The position numbers were made by a program, and so were the translations under genes. This document shows positions 36,539 through 46,915 of a DNA stretch of 64,000 bases, in pieces. The DNA comes from Pusillimonas sp. MFBS29 (GTDB lineage Bacteria > Pseudomonadota > Gammaproteobacteria > Burkholderiales > Burkholderiaceae_B): NCBI RefSeq assembly GCF_020687695.1, contig NZ_JAJEWL010000007.1:62001-126000 (forward strand), written 5' to 3'. The notes beneath the pieces are model-generated. The model was given only the letters and a program-made list of their open reading frames with translations, did not search any database and was not told the DNA's origin. The first letter of the stretch is position 1. The number at the start of each line of letters is the position of its first letter.

Positions 36539-37534
36539 ATGACTCTTAAATCCAGCATCAACCGCCGCACCTTCATCAAAGCATCAGCCTTGTCCGCACT
36601 GGGCTCGGCCATATTGCCCATGCCGTCCTTTGCAGCGAACTGGCCTGACCGACCCATTCGCATGGTTGTGGCATTCCCGGCAGGTGGCCCGACCGACACC
36701 ATCGCCCGCGTGATTGCCGAAAGACTGTCAGAGAGGCTGGGCCAGCACATTGTGGTAGACAACCGTGCCGGCGCATCGGGCTCGGTCGGCACGTCACAGT
36801 TCATCCGCTCAAAGCCCGATGGCTATACGATTTCCATGTTCGGCATGCCTGCGCTTATCGCTCCCATAGTGCATCGCAACGGTCTTTACGACGTACGCAC
36901 CGACTTCACATGCGTATCCACCGTCTACGACCTGCCCTACGTCGTCATCATTAACACAGACGTTCTTCCCGGTGTCGAAAACTTCCAGCAGCTGATCGAA
37001 GCCAGCAAAACCAACGAGATCAACTTTTCCAGCCCCGGTGTAGGCAGCATTGGTCATATGGCCATGGAGCAACTGAAAGGACTGGGCAAATTTGAGATGC
37101 AGCACATCGCCTATAGCGGCAGTGCTCCAGCCATCGTCGATCTCATCGGTGGACAAACCGGGATGATGGTATCTGACATGATCGCCGCCATGCCGCACAT
37201 TCAATCCGGCAGCGTCAAGCCTATCGCCGTGCTGTCCGACAGTGGCACAACCTTCCTGCCTGAGGTCAAATCGGTGGCCGAGCAAGGCTTCCCTGGCTAC
37301 CAGGCCAGTAGCTGGAGCGGCCTGATCGTTCCTAACGACACCCCGCAAGAGGTTTCTGACCGACTCAACAAGGAATTGAAGGAGTTGCTGACCGACACCG
37401 AGCTGCAGGAACGCATGATCAAGCTGGGCGCGATCGCAACCTATCAAACGGCTGAAGAGATGACAACACGCCTGAACAACGAATATGATCGTTGGAACCA
37501 GGTCGCCAAGGACATCGACATCTGGAACCTCTGA
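36539..37534 (+). CDS. TctC/Bug family binding protein with Tat-type signal
   Basis: The 331-residue protein begins with a twin-arginine leader (NRRTFIKASALSALGSAILPM) and cleavage near SFAAN. The mature start WPDRPIRMVVAFPAGGPTDTIARVIAERLSERLG and VDNRAGASGSVGTSQF are the Bug signatures. INFSSPGVGSIGHMAMEQLKG and YSGSAPAIVDLIGGQTGMM shape the carboxylate pocket. No TctA or TctB gene is linked. Lying between a CoA-transferase and an enoyl-CoA hydratase, it should present the acid that those enzymes degrade, or sense it. It is not closely similar to the TctC at 31.7-32.7 kb. Confidence 0.93.
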   Translation: MTLKSSINRRTFIKASALSALGSAILPMPSFAANWPDRPIRMVVAFPAGGPTDTIARVIAERLSERLGQHIVVDNRAGASGSVGTSQFIRSKPDGYTISMFGMPALIAPIVHRNGLYDVRTDFTCVSTVYDLPYVVIINTDVLPGVENFQQLIEASKTNEINFSSPGVGSIGHMAMEQLKGLGKFEMQHIAYSGSAPAIVDLIGGQTGMMVSDMIAAMPHIQSGSVKPIAVLSDSGTTFLPEVKSVAEQGFPGYQASSWSGLIVPNDTPQEVSDRLNKELKELLTDTELQERMIKLGAIATYQTAEEMTTRLNNEYDRWNQVAKDIDIWNL

Positions 37535-37546
37535 TAACAGGACACC

Positions 37547-39315
<1,769 letters not shown>

Positions 39316-39441
39316 CTGCCGCTGTTTTGTCTGGCCAGTAACCCGTCATGATCGTCTGCCGACGTAAGCACCCAGGCCACAAACCGGCCTGCACCACTGA
39401 CAGACTTTCAATTGCCACCTTCGACGAAGGGAACAAAGCAA

Positions 39442-41229
39442 ATGAACGCTGCTCCGCTTAAAGCCAAGCTCTGGGACAATGTCGTTCCGTTGCGGGGAGG
39501 CATTCACGGCCCCCAACTCGCAGGATGGACACCGGGCCCGGCGGTCAGGACGGGATTGGGCTGTCGGCTTTATTCCGACCAGATGATCCAGGTCGATGAT
39601 GGCATCTCGTTGGCAGCCGACGTTTACACGCCCAAGGCAGCAGGCCGCTATCCGGCCATTCTGGCATTCTCAGCCTACGGCAAGGAGCTGCAATCAAGCG
39701 GTGCACCTACGGGCACCAACGAAACAGGAAGCCCGCCCGTGTTCACCGATCGCGGCTATGCACACATCATAGTGACCCGCCGGGGTATGGGCCGATCTCA
39801 GGGCGAAAGCCATACCTTTTTCAACGACGTTGACGTCCAGGACCATGCCCGTATCATCGCCTGGATCGCACAGCAGCCATGGTGCGACGGCAATGTAGTA
39901 TTGTTTGGAACCTCTTACTACGGCATGACACAGCCACAGGTAGCGATTAAGCAACCTGCGGCGCTGAAGGGCTTCTTCGCCATAGAAATGTGCACCGATT
40001 ACTTCCGTCACATATCAATGTTTGGCGGCGGCCCCCAAACGGACTTTTTCGCGCTATGGATGGGCGCGAATTTCACACCCTTTCAGATCAAGCTTCATGT
40101 ACCGCCGATGATGCGGGCACTCCTGAGCAACATCCTGAATACGCCTCTCAAGCGTTGGTGGTGGCCGCAGGTAAAAAAACGCATGAGCGGCATCATGAAA
40201 GGCTTTCAGAAGAAAATGCCGGCCAAGCCGGTACGCGAGCTGTTCGCTGCAATGGCGCTCGACGGCAAGACCCGCGCGACTAGTCCTTTGTCAGCCGGAC
40301 CATCGGGAGAACTCGACAAGATCACCCTACCATTCGTTGTTGTCCAGAACCCGGGCCACTTCAATCTACACCAGTTCGGCGCATATGATTTATTCGAGAA
40401 CGCCGGTACTCCTGCCGATCGCAAATGGCTGATCATCGGGCCGGCGAGCTACGAACTGCCCTGCTATCACTGGCAGAGCGAAGCACTTGCCTTCTACGAC
40501 CACATCCTTTTCGGCACAGACAACGGATACCGGGAACAGCAGTCCGTCCGCTATTGGACGGAAGGCGCGGACGAGTATCGTTCCGCCGCCAACTTTCCCA
40601 TCCCGGGCAGCAAACTCGTGCGCTTTTACCTCGCCTCGTCCGGTGCGGATAACGTGATCCACCGCCTCACCGACAGTGCCAGCGAGGCTGGATCAAATCG
40701 CTGGGCTGCCGTACCACTTGGCGCAATCGTAACGCCCGGTTTCGATGAAGTGGCCAACCAGTTGGTGAGTTTTGAAACCACCATCACACAAGATGTCGAG
40801 TTCTCGGGACCGGTGACAGCAAGCCTTTCTTTCAGCAGCAATGAAATCGACTCGCAAGTGGTCGCACGGCTAGGCCGCGTGGATGGAAACGGGGCCTATC
40901 ATCTGCTGTCACTCGGAACAATCCGGCCCGCTTGCCGCACGATTGACATCGGACGCAGCACCCAAACCGAGATTGCCATCAACATCGACCAGCCCGAGCC
41001 ACTGATACCGGGGAAAGCCGTGACACTGAAGTTCAGCCTCACGCCTCAGCCAGTGCGGCTTGGGTCAGGCGAAAAGTTGCGGCTTGATATCGGCAGCCGT
41101 ACTGACCTGCTGCGCAGTGACCAGAGCCATGATCATGCTCAGTTTGACATGCAGGTACCGCCCTACTATTCCCGGAACACCATTCATTACGGACCCGAAA
41201 GCTATATTGAGGTGAGACGGGTGGCGTAG
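39442..41229 (+). CDS. CocE/NonD family serine hydrolase
   Basis: ATG 39442 after AAGGGA gives 595 residues. The N-terminal X-Pro dipeptidyl-peptidase S15-like alpha/beta hydrolase domain has DGISLAADVYTPKAAGRYPAIL, the strand-turn RRGMGRSQG, and the nucleophile S158 in GTSYYG. The C-terminal part (residues about 400-595) is the jelly-roll domain with FSGPVTASLSFSSNEIDSQVVARL and GEKLRLDIGSRTDLLRSDQ. Family members cleave cocaine-type esters, acylated amino compounds or cephalosporin esters. No signal peptide is visible. The gene follows the CoA-transferase run after 126 bp and may release an acid that feeds it. Confidence 0.88.
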   Translation: MNAAPLKAKLWDNVVPLRGGIHGPQLAGWTPGPAVRTGLGCRLYSDQMIQVDDGISLAADVYTPKAAGRYPAILAFSAYGKELQSSGAPTGTNETGSPPVFTDRGYAHIIVTRRGMGRSQGESHTFFNDVDVQDHARIIAWIAQQPWCDGNVVLFGTSYYGMTQPQVAIKQPAALKGFFAIEMCTDYFRHISMFGGGPQTDFFALWMGANFTPFQIKLHVPPMMRALLSNILNTPLKRWWWPQVKKRMSGIMKGFQKKMPAKPVRELFAAMALDGKTRATSPLSAGPSGELDKITLPFVVVQNPGHFNLHQFGAYDLFENAGTPADRKWLIIGPASYELPCYHWQSEALAFYDHILFGTDNGYREQQSVRYWTEGADEYRSAANFPIPGSKLVRFYLASSGADNVIHRLTDSASEAGSNRWAAVPLGAIVTPGFDEVANQLVSFETTITQDVEFSGPVTASLSFSSNEIDSQVVARLGRVDGNGAYHLLSLGTIRPACRTIDIGRSTQTEIAINIDQPEPLIPGKAVTLKFSLTPQPVRLGSGEKLRLDIGSRTDLLRSDQSHDHAQFDMQVPPYYSRNTIHYGPESYIEVRRVA

Positions 41230-41364
41230 AATTTCTTATATGCCTTTATTCACCGGCAGAATACGACCGGCGAAGGCTGGCAAAACATGATTCTCGAGCC
41301 AAGTTCGAAAAATAGCACCTTGCGCCGGGTCGCGACGCTCGACTAATTTATCTGATCTATAACC

Positions 41365-41802
41365 ATGAAAGCAGTCATCCAACGTGTCAGCCAAGCCTCG
41401 GTCTCAATTGATGGCCATGTCGTGGGCCGCATCGGCAATGGACTGCTGGTACTGATCTGTGCTGAAGCGACAGATACCGAATCGACCTCCGACCGCTTGC
41501 TGGCCAAGCTGCTCAAGTTGCGAATTTTCAGCGATGAGGCGGGCAAGATGAACCGCAGCATTCAGGACGTTGAAGGCGGCTTGTTGATTGTCAGCCAGTT
41601 CACGCTGGCCGCCGACGTCTGGAGCGGCAACAGGCCCGGATTCAGCGGTGCGGCCGACCCTGAAACCGGAGAAAGACTCTACAACCATTTTGTGCAGGCA
41701 GCCCGCAAACTGCATCCGATTGTGGAAACCGGTGTCTTTGGCGCAGACATGCAAGTCAACCTGACCAACGACGGACCCGTCACGATTCCGATCCAGCTGT
41801 AG
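41365..41802 (+). CDS. dtd: D-aminoacyl-tRNA deacylase
   Basis: Dtd removes D-amino acids (and glycine from tRNA-Ala) mischarged onto tRNA. The 145-residue protein has [17 protein letters not shown] at the start, [27 protein letters not shown] in the middle and the C-terminal [11 protein letters not shown] with the cross-subunit Gly-Pro motif (GPVT). The length is normal. It stands alone with its own upstream gap of 135 bp and is a core gene between two hydrolase genes. Confidence 0.96.
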   Translation: MKAVIQRVSQASVSIDGHVVGRIGNGLLVLICAEATDTESTSDRLLAKLLKLRIFSDEAGKMNRSIQDVEGGLLIVSQFTLAADVWSGNRPGFSGAADPETGERLYNHFVQAARKLHPIVETGVFGADMQVNLTNDGPVTIPIQL

Positions 41803-41915
41803 CGGCCATCGGCAGCATGATGAGGCACGAAAAGCCAACGCCGATAGCGGCACTTGCACAACTGGTATTCTAGAGCTGCTACAAAATTTGACCAAACAAA
41901 ACAAAGGGAGTCTTC

Positions 41916-43160
41916 ATGCCGTGCTTCAAACGATTCGCGATCATGCTGGCAATCTGCATAACTTTGGTGCTTGCCAGCGTTCCCTTCAATGCCCACGCGT
42001 CAAGCTCCGCCGGCAATTCTCCGGGCGTGGCTGTCCAGCTATCGCAGCAGCTGCAATATGAATGGCTGGGTCGCTGGGACAAGTCCCGTCTTGACCAAAT
42101 TCTTACCACGGGAGCAGCTGCGTTTTCTGGCGTTACGCAAGCCTATACACCCGCTGATAACGCCGTCGATTTGTACCGGGTCACCTACAGTTCCGTAATA
42201 CCTGAGCGCGGCAACAGGCCCATTACGGCGACTGGTCTGCTCGCCGTTCCCGACGTTACGGACATGTCTTTACCGATAGTGTCTTACCAGCATGGCACCG
42301 TCTATGGCAAACAGCAAGTGCCCTCTTTTCCGGAGAACTCCGATGAAACCCAGCTCATGATCGCCCAGTTTGCCGGCCAAGGCTATATTCTGGTTGCAGC
42401 TGATTATTTCGGCATGGGGAAATCCACAGAGCCCGAAGGCTATATGGTCAAGCAAAGCCACCAGCAGGCCACCCATGACATGCTGATCGCAAGCCAAGCC
42501 GTGCTCCGTGATCTAAAGCGCAGCGGCACAAAACTCTTTCTCAGCGGCTGGTCGCAGGGCGGCTTTGTCACCATGGCCATGCTGGAAAAGCTGGAAAGCA
42601 TCGGCATGAAGGTTGATGCCGCCGCAACAGCCAGCGCACCCGTGGATGTCTTGCTGAACCTGAACGGCCTGATACAGTTTCCCCGAGAAATTGACGCAGG
42701 TTGGGCCACCACCACCATCATCCTGTCGGCCTTCGCCTTTGAAAACTACTACAGTGTGCCTGGCTTGGCGCGTTCAGTCATCAATGACGACGTCTATGAG
42801 GTTTCGCGGAAAGTGTATGCGCGCGAACCGGTGAACGAGGCCGATGTTCCAATGACCATGCAAAAGCTCCTGCGCCCCGAGTATTTCGATCCGCAATTCT
42901 TTGCCGAGTCTGCCTATGGACGTTTATTGGCATCTCATACCCATGCTTATCGCTGGGTCGTGCAAACGCCTGTACACAACTATTACGGCGAGGCGGATGA
43001 AGTCATCAGTTCGGGTATGGGCCAATTGGCCATGCATTATCAACAAGCCATGGGCCGTGGCAATCCCAAGGTGTCCGCCATCTCTACCGGCCCCACGACA
43101 CACCGCGGCACGTTCGCCGCTGCCGTGCCCCAGTGGAAGCAGTGGTTTGACGAGCAATAG
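41916..43160 (+). CDS. Secreted lipase-like alpha/beta hydrolase
   Basis: The 414-residue protein has a signal peptide (IMLAICITLVLASVPFNAHA). The hydrolase core shows IVSYQHGTVYGKQQVPS, GYILVAADYFGMGKS and the nucleophile S213 in GWSQGG. The C-terminal TTHRGTFAAAVPQWKQWFDE holds a likely catalytic His. The arrangement resembles secretory lipases of the LIP family and PHB depolymerase-like esterases acting in the periplasm or medium. The substrate is not evident. It is the last intact gene before the decayed toxin-antitoxin sequence and the catabolic block. Confidence 0.85.
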   Translation: MPCFKRFAIMLAICITLVLASVPFNAHASSSAGNSPGVAVQLSQQLQYEWLGRWDKSRLDQILTTGAAAFSGVTQAYTPADNAVDLYRVTYSSVIPERGNRPITATGLLAVPDVTDMSLPIVSYQHGTVYGKQQVPSFPENSDETQLMIAQFAGQGYILVAADYFGMGKSTEPEGYMVKQSHQQATHDMLIASQAVLRDLKRSGTKLFLSGWSQGGFVTMAMLEKLESIGMKVDAAATASAPVDVLLNLNGLIQFPREIDAGWATTTIILSAFAFENYYSVPGLARSVINDDVYEVSRKVYAREPVNEADVPMTMQKLLRPEYFDPQFFAESAYGRLLASHTHAYRWVVQTPVHNYYGEADEVISSGMGQLAMHYQQAMGRGNPKVSAISTGPTTHRGTFAAAVPQWKQWFDEQ

Positions 43161-43220
43161 GTTCAAATCGGGAAGACTGGCTGAAATGGTGTGATTAGCC
43201 GAGTTTGACGAGCGTGCTGA

Positions 43221-43308
43221 TACCTCGAAAATGGACAAGAGCCCGGAGGCGATAGTCATCTCATTGAACTGGCCATTGCCGGTGGAGTGCAAGCCGTTAT
43301 TACGCACA
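43221..43308 (+). pseudogene. Fragment of a PIN-domain toxin (C-terminal part)
   Basis: In the frame 43221-43296 the translation reads YLENGQEPGGDSHLIELAIA followed by GGVQAVITH. The DSHLIELAIAGGVQAVITH segment matches the late part of PIN_3-type toxins (usual form D-N-H-L-I-E-L-A-x-A-G, then V-T-x-N). The frame is closed by a stop at 43218-43220 upstream and drifts into the antitoxin ribosome site downstream, so both ends are missing. The identification is from memory of the family and is short, so moderate. Confidence 0.5.
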
Positions 43309-43326
43309 GTGTTTGGAGAATCTGTA

Positions 43327-43395
43327 ATGAGCACACTGACCATACGTTTGCCGGACGATTCCGCCCAGCGCCTGACCAAGCCTCCCAAAATGCGC
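43327..43395 (+). pseudogene. Truncated antitoxin (ribbon-helix-helix type) start
   Basis: After GGAGA, ATG 43327 begins MSTLTIRLPDDSAQRLTK, the N-terminal strand and helix start of CopG/RelB-like antitoxins that partner PIN toxins. Similarity fades after about residue 23 (KMR). At that point (about 43395) the sequence becomes the 3' end of the convergent hydrolase gene, whose stop codon is at 43398-43400. The antitoxin is thus cut by whatever brought in the neighbouring block. Confidence 0.6.
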
Positions 43396-43397
43396 TG

Positions 43398-44282
43398 TCA
43401 GGCAGCCCGTAAAGCGTGCCCCAGTGCATCAATCGACTCCTTCGCCTCGGGCAGCGCCTCGTAAATCTGAAAGTGATGGCACATGCCCGGGAAAACCTGA
43501 AGGTCGATCTGCCCACCCGCCTCTAGCACCCGCTCGGTCAACTTGAACGAGTCACCCACGGTAATATCGGCCTCGCCGGAATGTGCCACGATGGGCGGCA
43601 ACCCCGACAAATCACCCCATAGCGGCGAGACGAGCGGCGAATCGAGGGCCGGCCCTTCACGCCCAACATAGGCCTTGGCCATCAACCGCAGCTGTGCAGG
43701 CTTTGAGAACGGATCGACTTTAGCCAGTTCAATGTAGCTATCACTTTGCATAGAAAGGTCGAGCCAAGGCGAGATCAACACGATACGACTTGGCAATGGC
43801 AACCCGGCGTCACGGGCGCGCTGTGCCGTTTGCAAGGCCAGTGCACCGCCAGCTGAGTCGCCTACGATAGCGGCCGGTTTTTCACCTATGTCGAGCAGCC
43901 ATTGATACGCGGTGAAAGCATCCTCGATGGCTGCCGGATACCGATGTTCCGGCGCAAGCCGATAATCGAACGCAAGCATCCGCATGCTCGCGGCGACAGC
44001 GAGCCTTGTTATCAGGCTTGCATGCGAGGCGACGCCACCGATCTGGAAGCCTCCTCCATGGCAATACAAGGCGCAGCGTTCGCCTTGACCAATCCATGCG
44101 CCATCTATACCGGGCGGTATTGCTTGACAGCAAGGCTCGGCCATGGCGGCTCCTCTTGGGCCGACCTCGGCGAGATAGGCCTCGAAACTGCGGCGAATTT
44201 CATCCAACGTAGACCCTGACTGCCACGTCATCGACACTTCGCTGAGTCGCTCACGGATAAGTGCCAGACGGTCTTCGACCAT
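43398..44282 (-). CDS. Alpha/beta hydrolase (hormone-sensitive lipase family)
   Basis: This 294-residue cytoplasmic esterase has the HSL oxyanion motif HGGG (H75-G78), FDYRLAPEHRYPAAIEDAFTAYQWL and the nucleophile S143 in GDSAGG. ISPWLDLSMQSDSY and SGEADITVGDSFKL (Asp) and FPGMCHHFQIYEALPEAKES (His) complete the triad. The start overlaps the stop of the PaaK-like ligase gene (TGATG), so it is the last gene of the thiolase unit. It may free an acid from an ester or remove a stalled thioester. It lies at the left border of the catabolic block. Confidence 0.92.
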   Translation of the reverse strand: MVEDRLALIRERLSEVSMTWQSGSTLDEIRRSFEAYLAEVGPRGAAMAEPCCQAIPPGIDGAWIGQGERCALYCHGGGFQIGGVASHASLITRLAVAASMRMLAFDYRLAPEHRYPAAIEDAFTAYQWLLDIGEKPAAIVGDSAGGALALQTAQRARDAGLPLPSRIVLISPWLDLSMQSDSYIELAKVDPFSKPAQLRLMAKAYVGREGPALDSPLVSPLWGDLSGLPPIVAHSGEADITVGDSFKLTERVLEAGGQIDLQVFPGMCHHFQIYEALPEAKESIDALGHALRAA

Positions 44283-45658
44283 CAGGACTCCGGACGATGC
44301 AACACACGCACCGCCTTCGACTCATAGCGGGGCAGCGTGCCCTCGTGATGGCACTCAACGTTCACCTTCATACCGAAGCGCGCGTTAATTTCGCGGGAAA
44401 CCTGCGTGATCAACTGCTCAAACGGTACTCCCGCTTGGGCCGATGCTTCGATGGCTACGGTCAGCGTCCCAATAGTCATGCATTCCTTATCTATATAAAT
44501 CTGCCAGGCTTCCTTCACCACGCCGTTCACACCTGCAATGATGTCTTCGATCTGAGAAGGAAAGACTATGACGCCTTTGAACTTGATCATGTCATCGGAA
44601 CGCCCGATGATGCGTCCGATTTTGCGCATGCCGCGGCGACCGGATGGGCAGTCATACGGGCGCGGCGAGAGCCGCACGAGGTCGCGGGTTCGCCACCTGA
44701 CGACGGGCGAAGCTTCCTTGCTCAGTGTCGTAATGACGATCTCCCCAACCTCGCCTTCCGACACCGGCTTGAGAGTCTGCGGGTCAAGAATCTCTGTGAG
44801 CACCGTGTCTTCGTTGAGTAGATGCAACTCATCGTCGCCGTGTGTATAAGGAGTAGAGACCGCCAGAATGGGACCGCCCGCTTCCGTCGTGCCGTATATG
44901 TTATGCGCCATGAAGCCGTCGGGCAGTTGTGCTTCCAACTGGTTACGGAACTCAGCGGAAACCGATTGACCGCCCAAGACACCGACTTTCAGTTTCCAGT
45001 CTGTCTTAGGATCGATGCCTTGCGAACGGGCGAGCTGCACTAGGCTCATCAGCCAGAGCGGTGACATAGACGCCACTTCGTAGGCGTGATCGTGCATCCA
45101 GCGTGCAGCCAATTCACCTCGGCCCGGGCCAAGGGGAAAATTCACACAGCCCATTTCCTTGAAACCTTGATCAAGCGCGAGGCCACCGATCCAGAGGCCA
45201 TACCCGTAGCCCTGATAGGCACGGGAGCCGGGCCTCACGCCGGCTGCCGTGAGCAAGCGGGCTGTCTGGGAAGGCAGCAAGTTGTTCAGGTCATTCTTTG
45301 TGAGACCGAACATCACGGGCATGCCCGTAGTACCAGAGGTAGCGACGAAACGCTCGACGTCAACCAACGGTACTGTCAGATATGGGTAGGGGTAGCACTT
45401 ATGCAGGTCAGATTTCTCAAGGAACGGCACATGCTGCAGCGCGTCGGGCGCGGCAAGATCTGATGGTTTCAGGCCGGCTTTCGCGAAGTGCTCGCACCAC
45501 TGCTCATTCTTTTGAAGACGCGCGCCGAGCTTAGCGAGTCGCTCTTGTTGCAGCTTGAGGATGCCGTCACGGTCAAGTAGTTCGACCTCAGGATTCAGCA
45601 TTGGGGGAGCCGCCTCTTCGACAGGAGCAGTTTTTTTCGGAGTGTGGATTGCGTACAT
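44282..45658 (-). CDS. PaaK-like aryl-CoA ligase (phenylacetate-CoA ligase family)
   Basis: ATG 45658, with GAGAGGAA upstream, gives 458 residues; the frame's earlier ATG at 45697 lacks a ribosome site. AMP-binding motifs are VATSGTTGMPVMFGLT (S108-G113), the adenylate-site YGTTEAGGP, and the C-terminal hinge and Lys region IGRIIGRSDDMIKFKGVIVFPSQIEDII. The N-terminus LLDRDGILKLQQERLAKLGARLQKNEQW follows PaaK but is preceded by about 25 extra residues. PaaK enzymes make phenylacetyl-CoA or related aryl-CoA from acid, ATP and CoA. Here it likely activates the substrate or an acid intermediate of the dioxygenase pathway. Confidence 0.9.
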   Translation of the reverse strand: MYAIHTPKKTAPVEEAAPPMLNPEVELLDRDGILKLQQERLAKLGARLQKNEQWCEHFAKAGLKPSDLAAPDALQHVPFLEKSDLHKCYPYPYLTVPLVDVERFVATSGTTGMPVMFGLTKNDLNNLLPSQTARLLTAAGVRPGSRAYQGYGYGLWIGGLALDQGFKEMGCVNFPLGPGRGELAARWMHDHAYEVASMSPLWLMSLVQLARSQGIDPKTDWKLKVGVLGGQSVSAEFRNQLEAQLPDGFMAHNIYGTTEAGGPILAVSTPYTHGDDELHLLNEDTVLTEILDPQTLKPVSEGEVGEIVITTLSKEASPVVRWRTRDLVRLSPRPYDCPSGRRGMRKIGRIIGRSDDMIKFKGVIVFPSQIEDIIAGVNGVVKEAWQIYIDKECMTIGTLTVAIEASAQAGVPFEQLITQVSREINARFGMKVNVECHHEGTLPRYESKAVRVLHRPES

Positions 45659-45709
45659 TGTTTCCTCTCTTCTCTCTTGATGTTGATATTTCCTCAACCC
45701 GTCATGGAT

Positions 45710-46906
45710 TCAGGCCGCACCCAGTATCGTTATGGCACTTACGTTCTGCGCCGGCGCACCACCTAGATTGTGCGTCAGCGCGTAGGAAGGCGAGCCGAGC
45801 TGCCGACTGCCGGCCTGCCCAGCCAGTTGCAACCAAGCTTCGTAAAGCATGCGCAAGCCGGAAGCGCCAACCGGATGTCCAAAGCATTTCAGGCCGCCGT
45901 CGATCTGACAGGGCAGCACACCGTCTGCATCGAAACGGCCATCAAGCATATCGCGCCAGGCCCTACCGGGTTCCGACAAGCCAATATCCTCCAACGTGAC
46001 CAGCTCGGTAATCGAAAAGCAGTCGTGCAGCTCGGTGAAGCTAAGTTGCTTGCGCGGATTGTCAATACCGGCTTCCGCATAAGCCCGCTGCGCGGCCACG
46101 CGGGTAGTGTGTACGTAGGAGCCATCCCATTCCGATTGTTGTGCCTCCCAACCATTGGAGCTCACCAGTTGAATGGCCTTGACCGTTACCAGCGCTCCCT
46201 TGCCGAGTTTTCTAGCGATTTCTGGTCTGGTGACGATGGCGCAAGCCGCACCATCAGAGACAGGACAACAATCGAGCAAGCCCAGCGGATCTGCTACCAT
46301 CGGCGCGTTTAAGGCCTGATCAACGGTAATGGCCTTACGCAGATGTGCCTTGGGGTTATGCAAGGCGTTGGCATGACTCTTTACTGAGGTATGTCCCATG
46401 GCGCGCTTCAAATCATCGCGCGCGATGCCGTGCTTGGCTTCGTAGGCTCGCGCCAATTGCGCGAAGTTGCCTGGGTTGCTGTGTAACGGCGCGTACAGAG
46501 GAACCAGCGTGCCACGTGAGGCGGCCGGCAGACCTGCAAAGCCTGTGTCCTTGAGCTTCTCCACGCCCATCGCCAGCGCAATATCGACTGCGCCTGATGC
46601 CACCGCGTAGACTGCACCACGAAAGGCCTCTGTGCCTCCGGCGCAAAAGTTCTCGACCCGTGTCACACCGATATCGGGCAGCCGCAGGGCTTGCGCCATG
46701 GGCATACCCGATTTGCCAGCACCAATATCGTCATAATGCGAGGAATACCAAGCAGCACCAATGTCGGTCGGGTCGATTCCTGCTGCTTGCAGTGCTTCAC
46801 CATAGGCTTCGACCATCAGCTCTTCCTGTCCGACATCCCAGCGTTCACCATAACGCGAACAGCCCATTGCCAATACCGCGACACGATCCTTGAGTCCTGA
46901 TACCAT
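45710..46906 (-). CDS. SCP2/Ltp-type thiolase
   Basis: The 398-residue thiolase-fold protein has the acyl-Cys C88 in ENFCAGGTEAFR, HDCFSITELVTLEDIGL and GGLKCFGHPVGASGLRMLYEAW (catalytic His). The second thiolase Cys motif (CxGGG) is replaced by HNLGGAPAQNVSAI, as in SCP-x and Ltp-type proteins. These cleave beta-ketoacyl-CoA or catalyse retro-aldol release of side chains in steroid and aromatic pathways, usually with a DUF35/OB partner. Such a partner is encoded directly upstream, fused to an HMG-CoA-synthase-like domain. It would release acetyl- or propionyl-CoA from the pathway intermediate. Confidence 0.9.
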   Translation of the reverse strand: MVSGLKDRVAVLAMGCSRYGERWDVGQEELMVEAYGEALQAAGIDPTDIGAAWYSSHYDDIGAGKSGMPMAQALRLPDIGVTRVENFCAGGTEAFRGAVYAVASGAVDIALAMGVEKLKDTGFAGLPAASRGTLVPLYAPLHSNPGNFAQLARAYEAKHGIARDDLKRAMGHTSVKSHANALHNPKAHLRKAITVDQALNAPMVADPLGLLDCCPVSDGAACAIVTRPEIARKLGKGALVTVKAIQLVSSNGWEAQQSEWDGSYVHTTRVAAQRAYAEAGIDNPRKQLSFTELHDCFSITELVTLEDIGLSEPGRAWRDMLDGRFDADGVLPCQIDGGLKCFGHPVGASGLRMLYEAWLQLAGQAGSRQLGSPSYALTHNLGGAPAQNVSAITILGAA

Positions 46907-46915
46907 GTGTGCTCC

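Noticed and set aside
39373-39391. Hairpin CAGGCC/GGCCTG after the nitronate-monooxygenase-like gene as a terminator
   Set aside because: The stem is only 6 bp and no T run follows on either strand.
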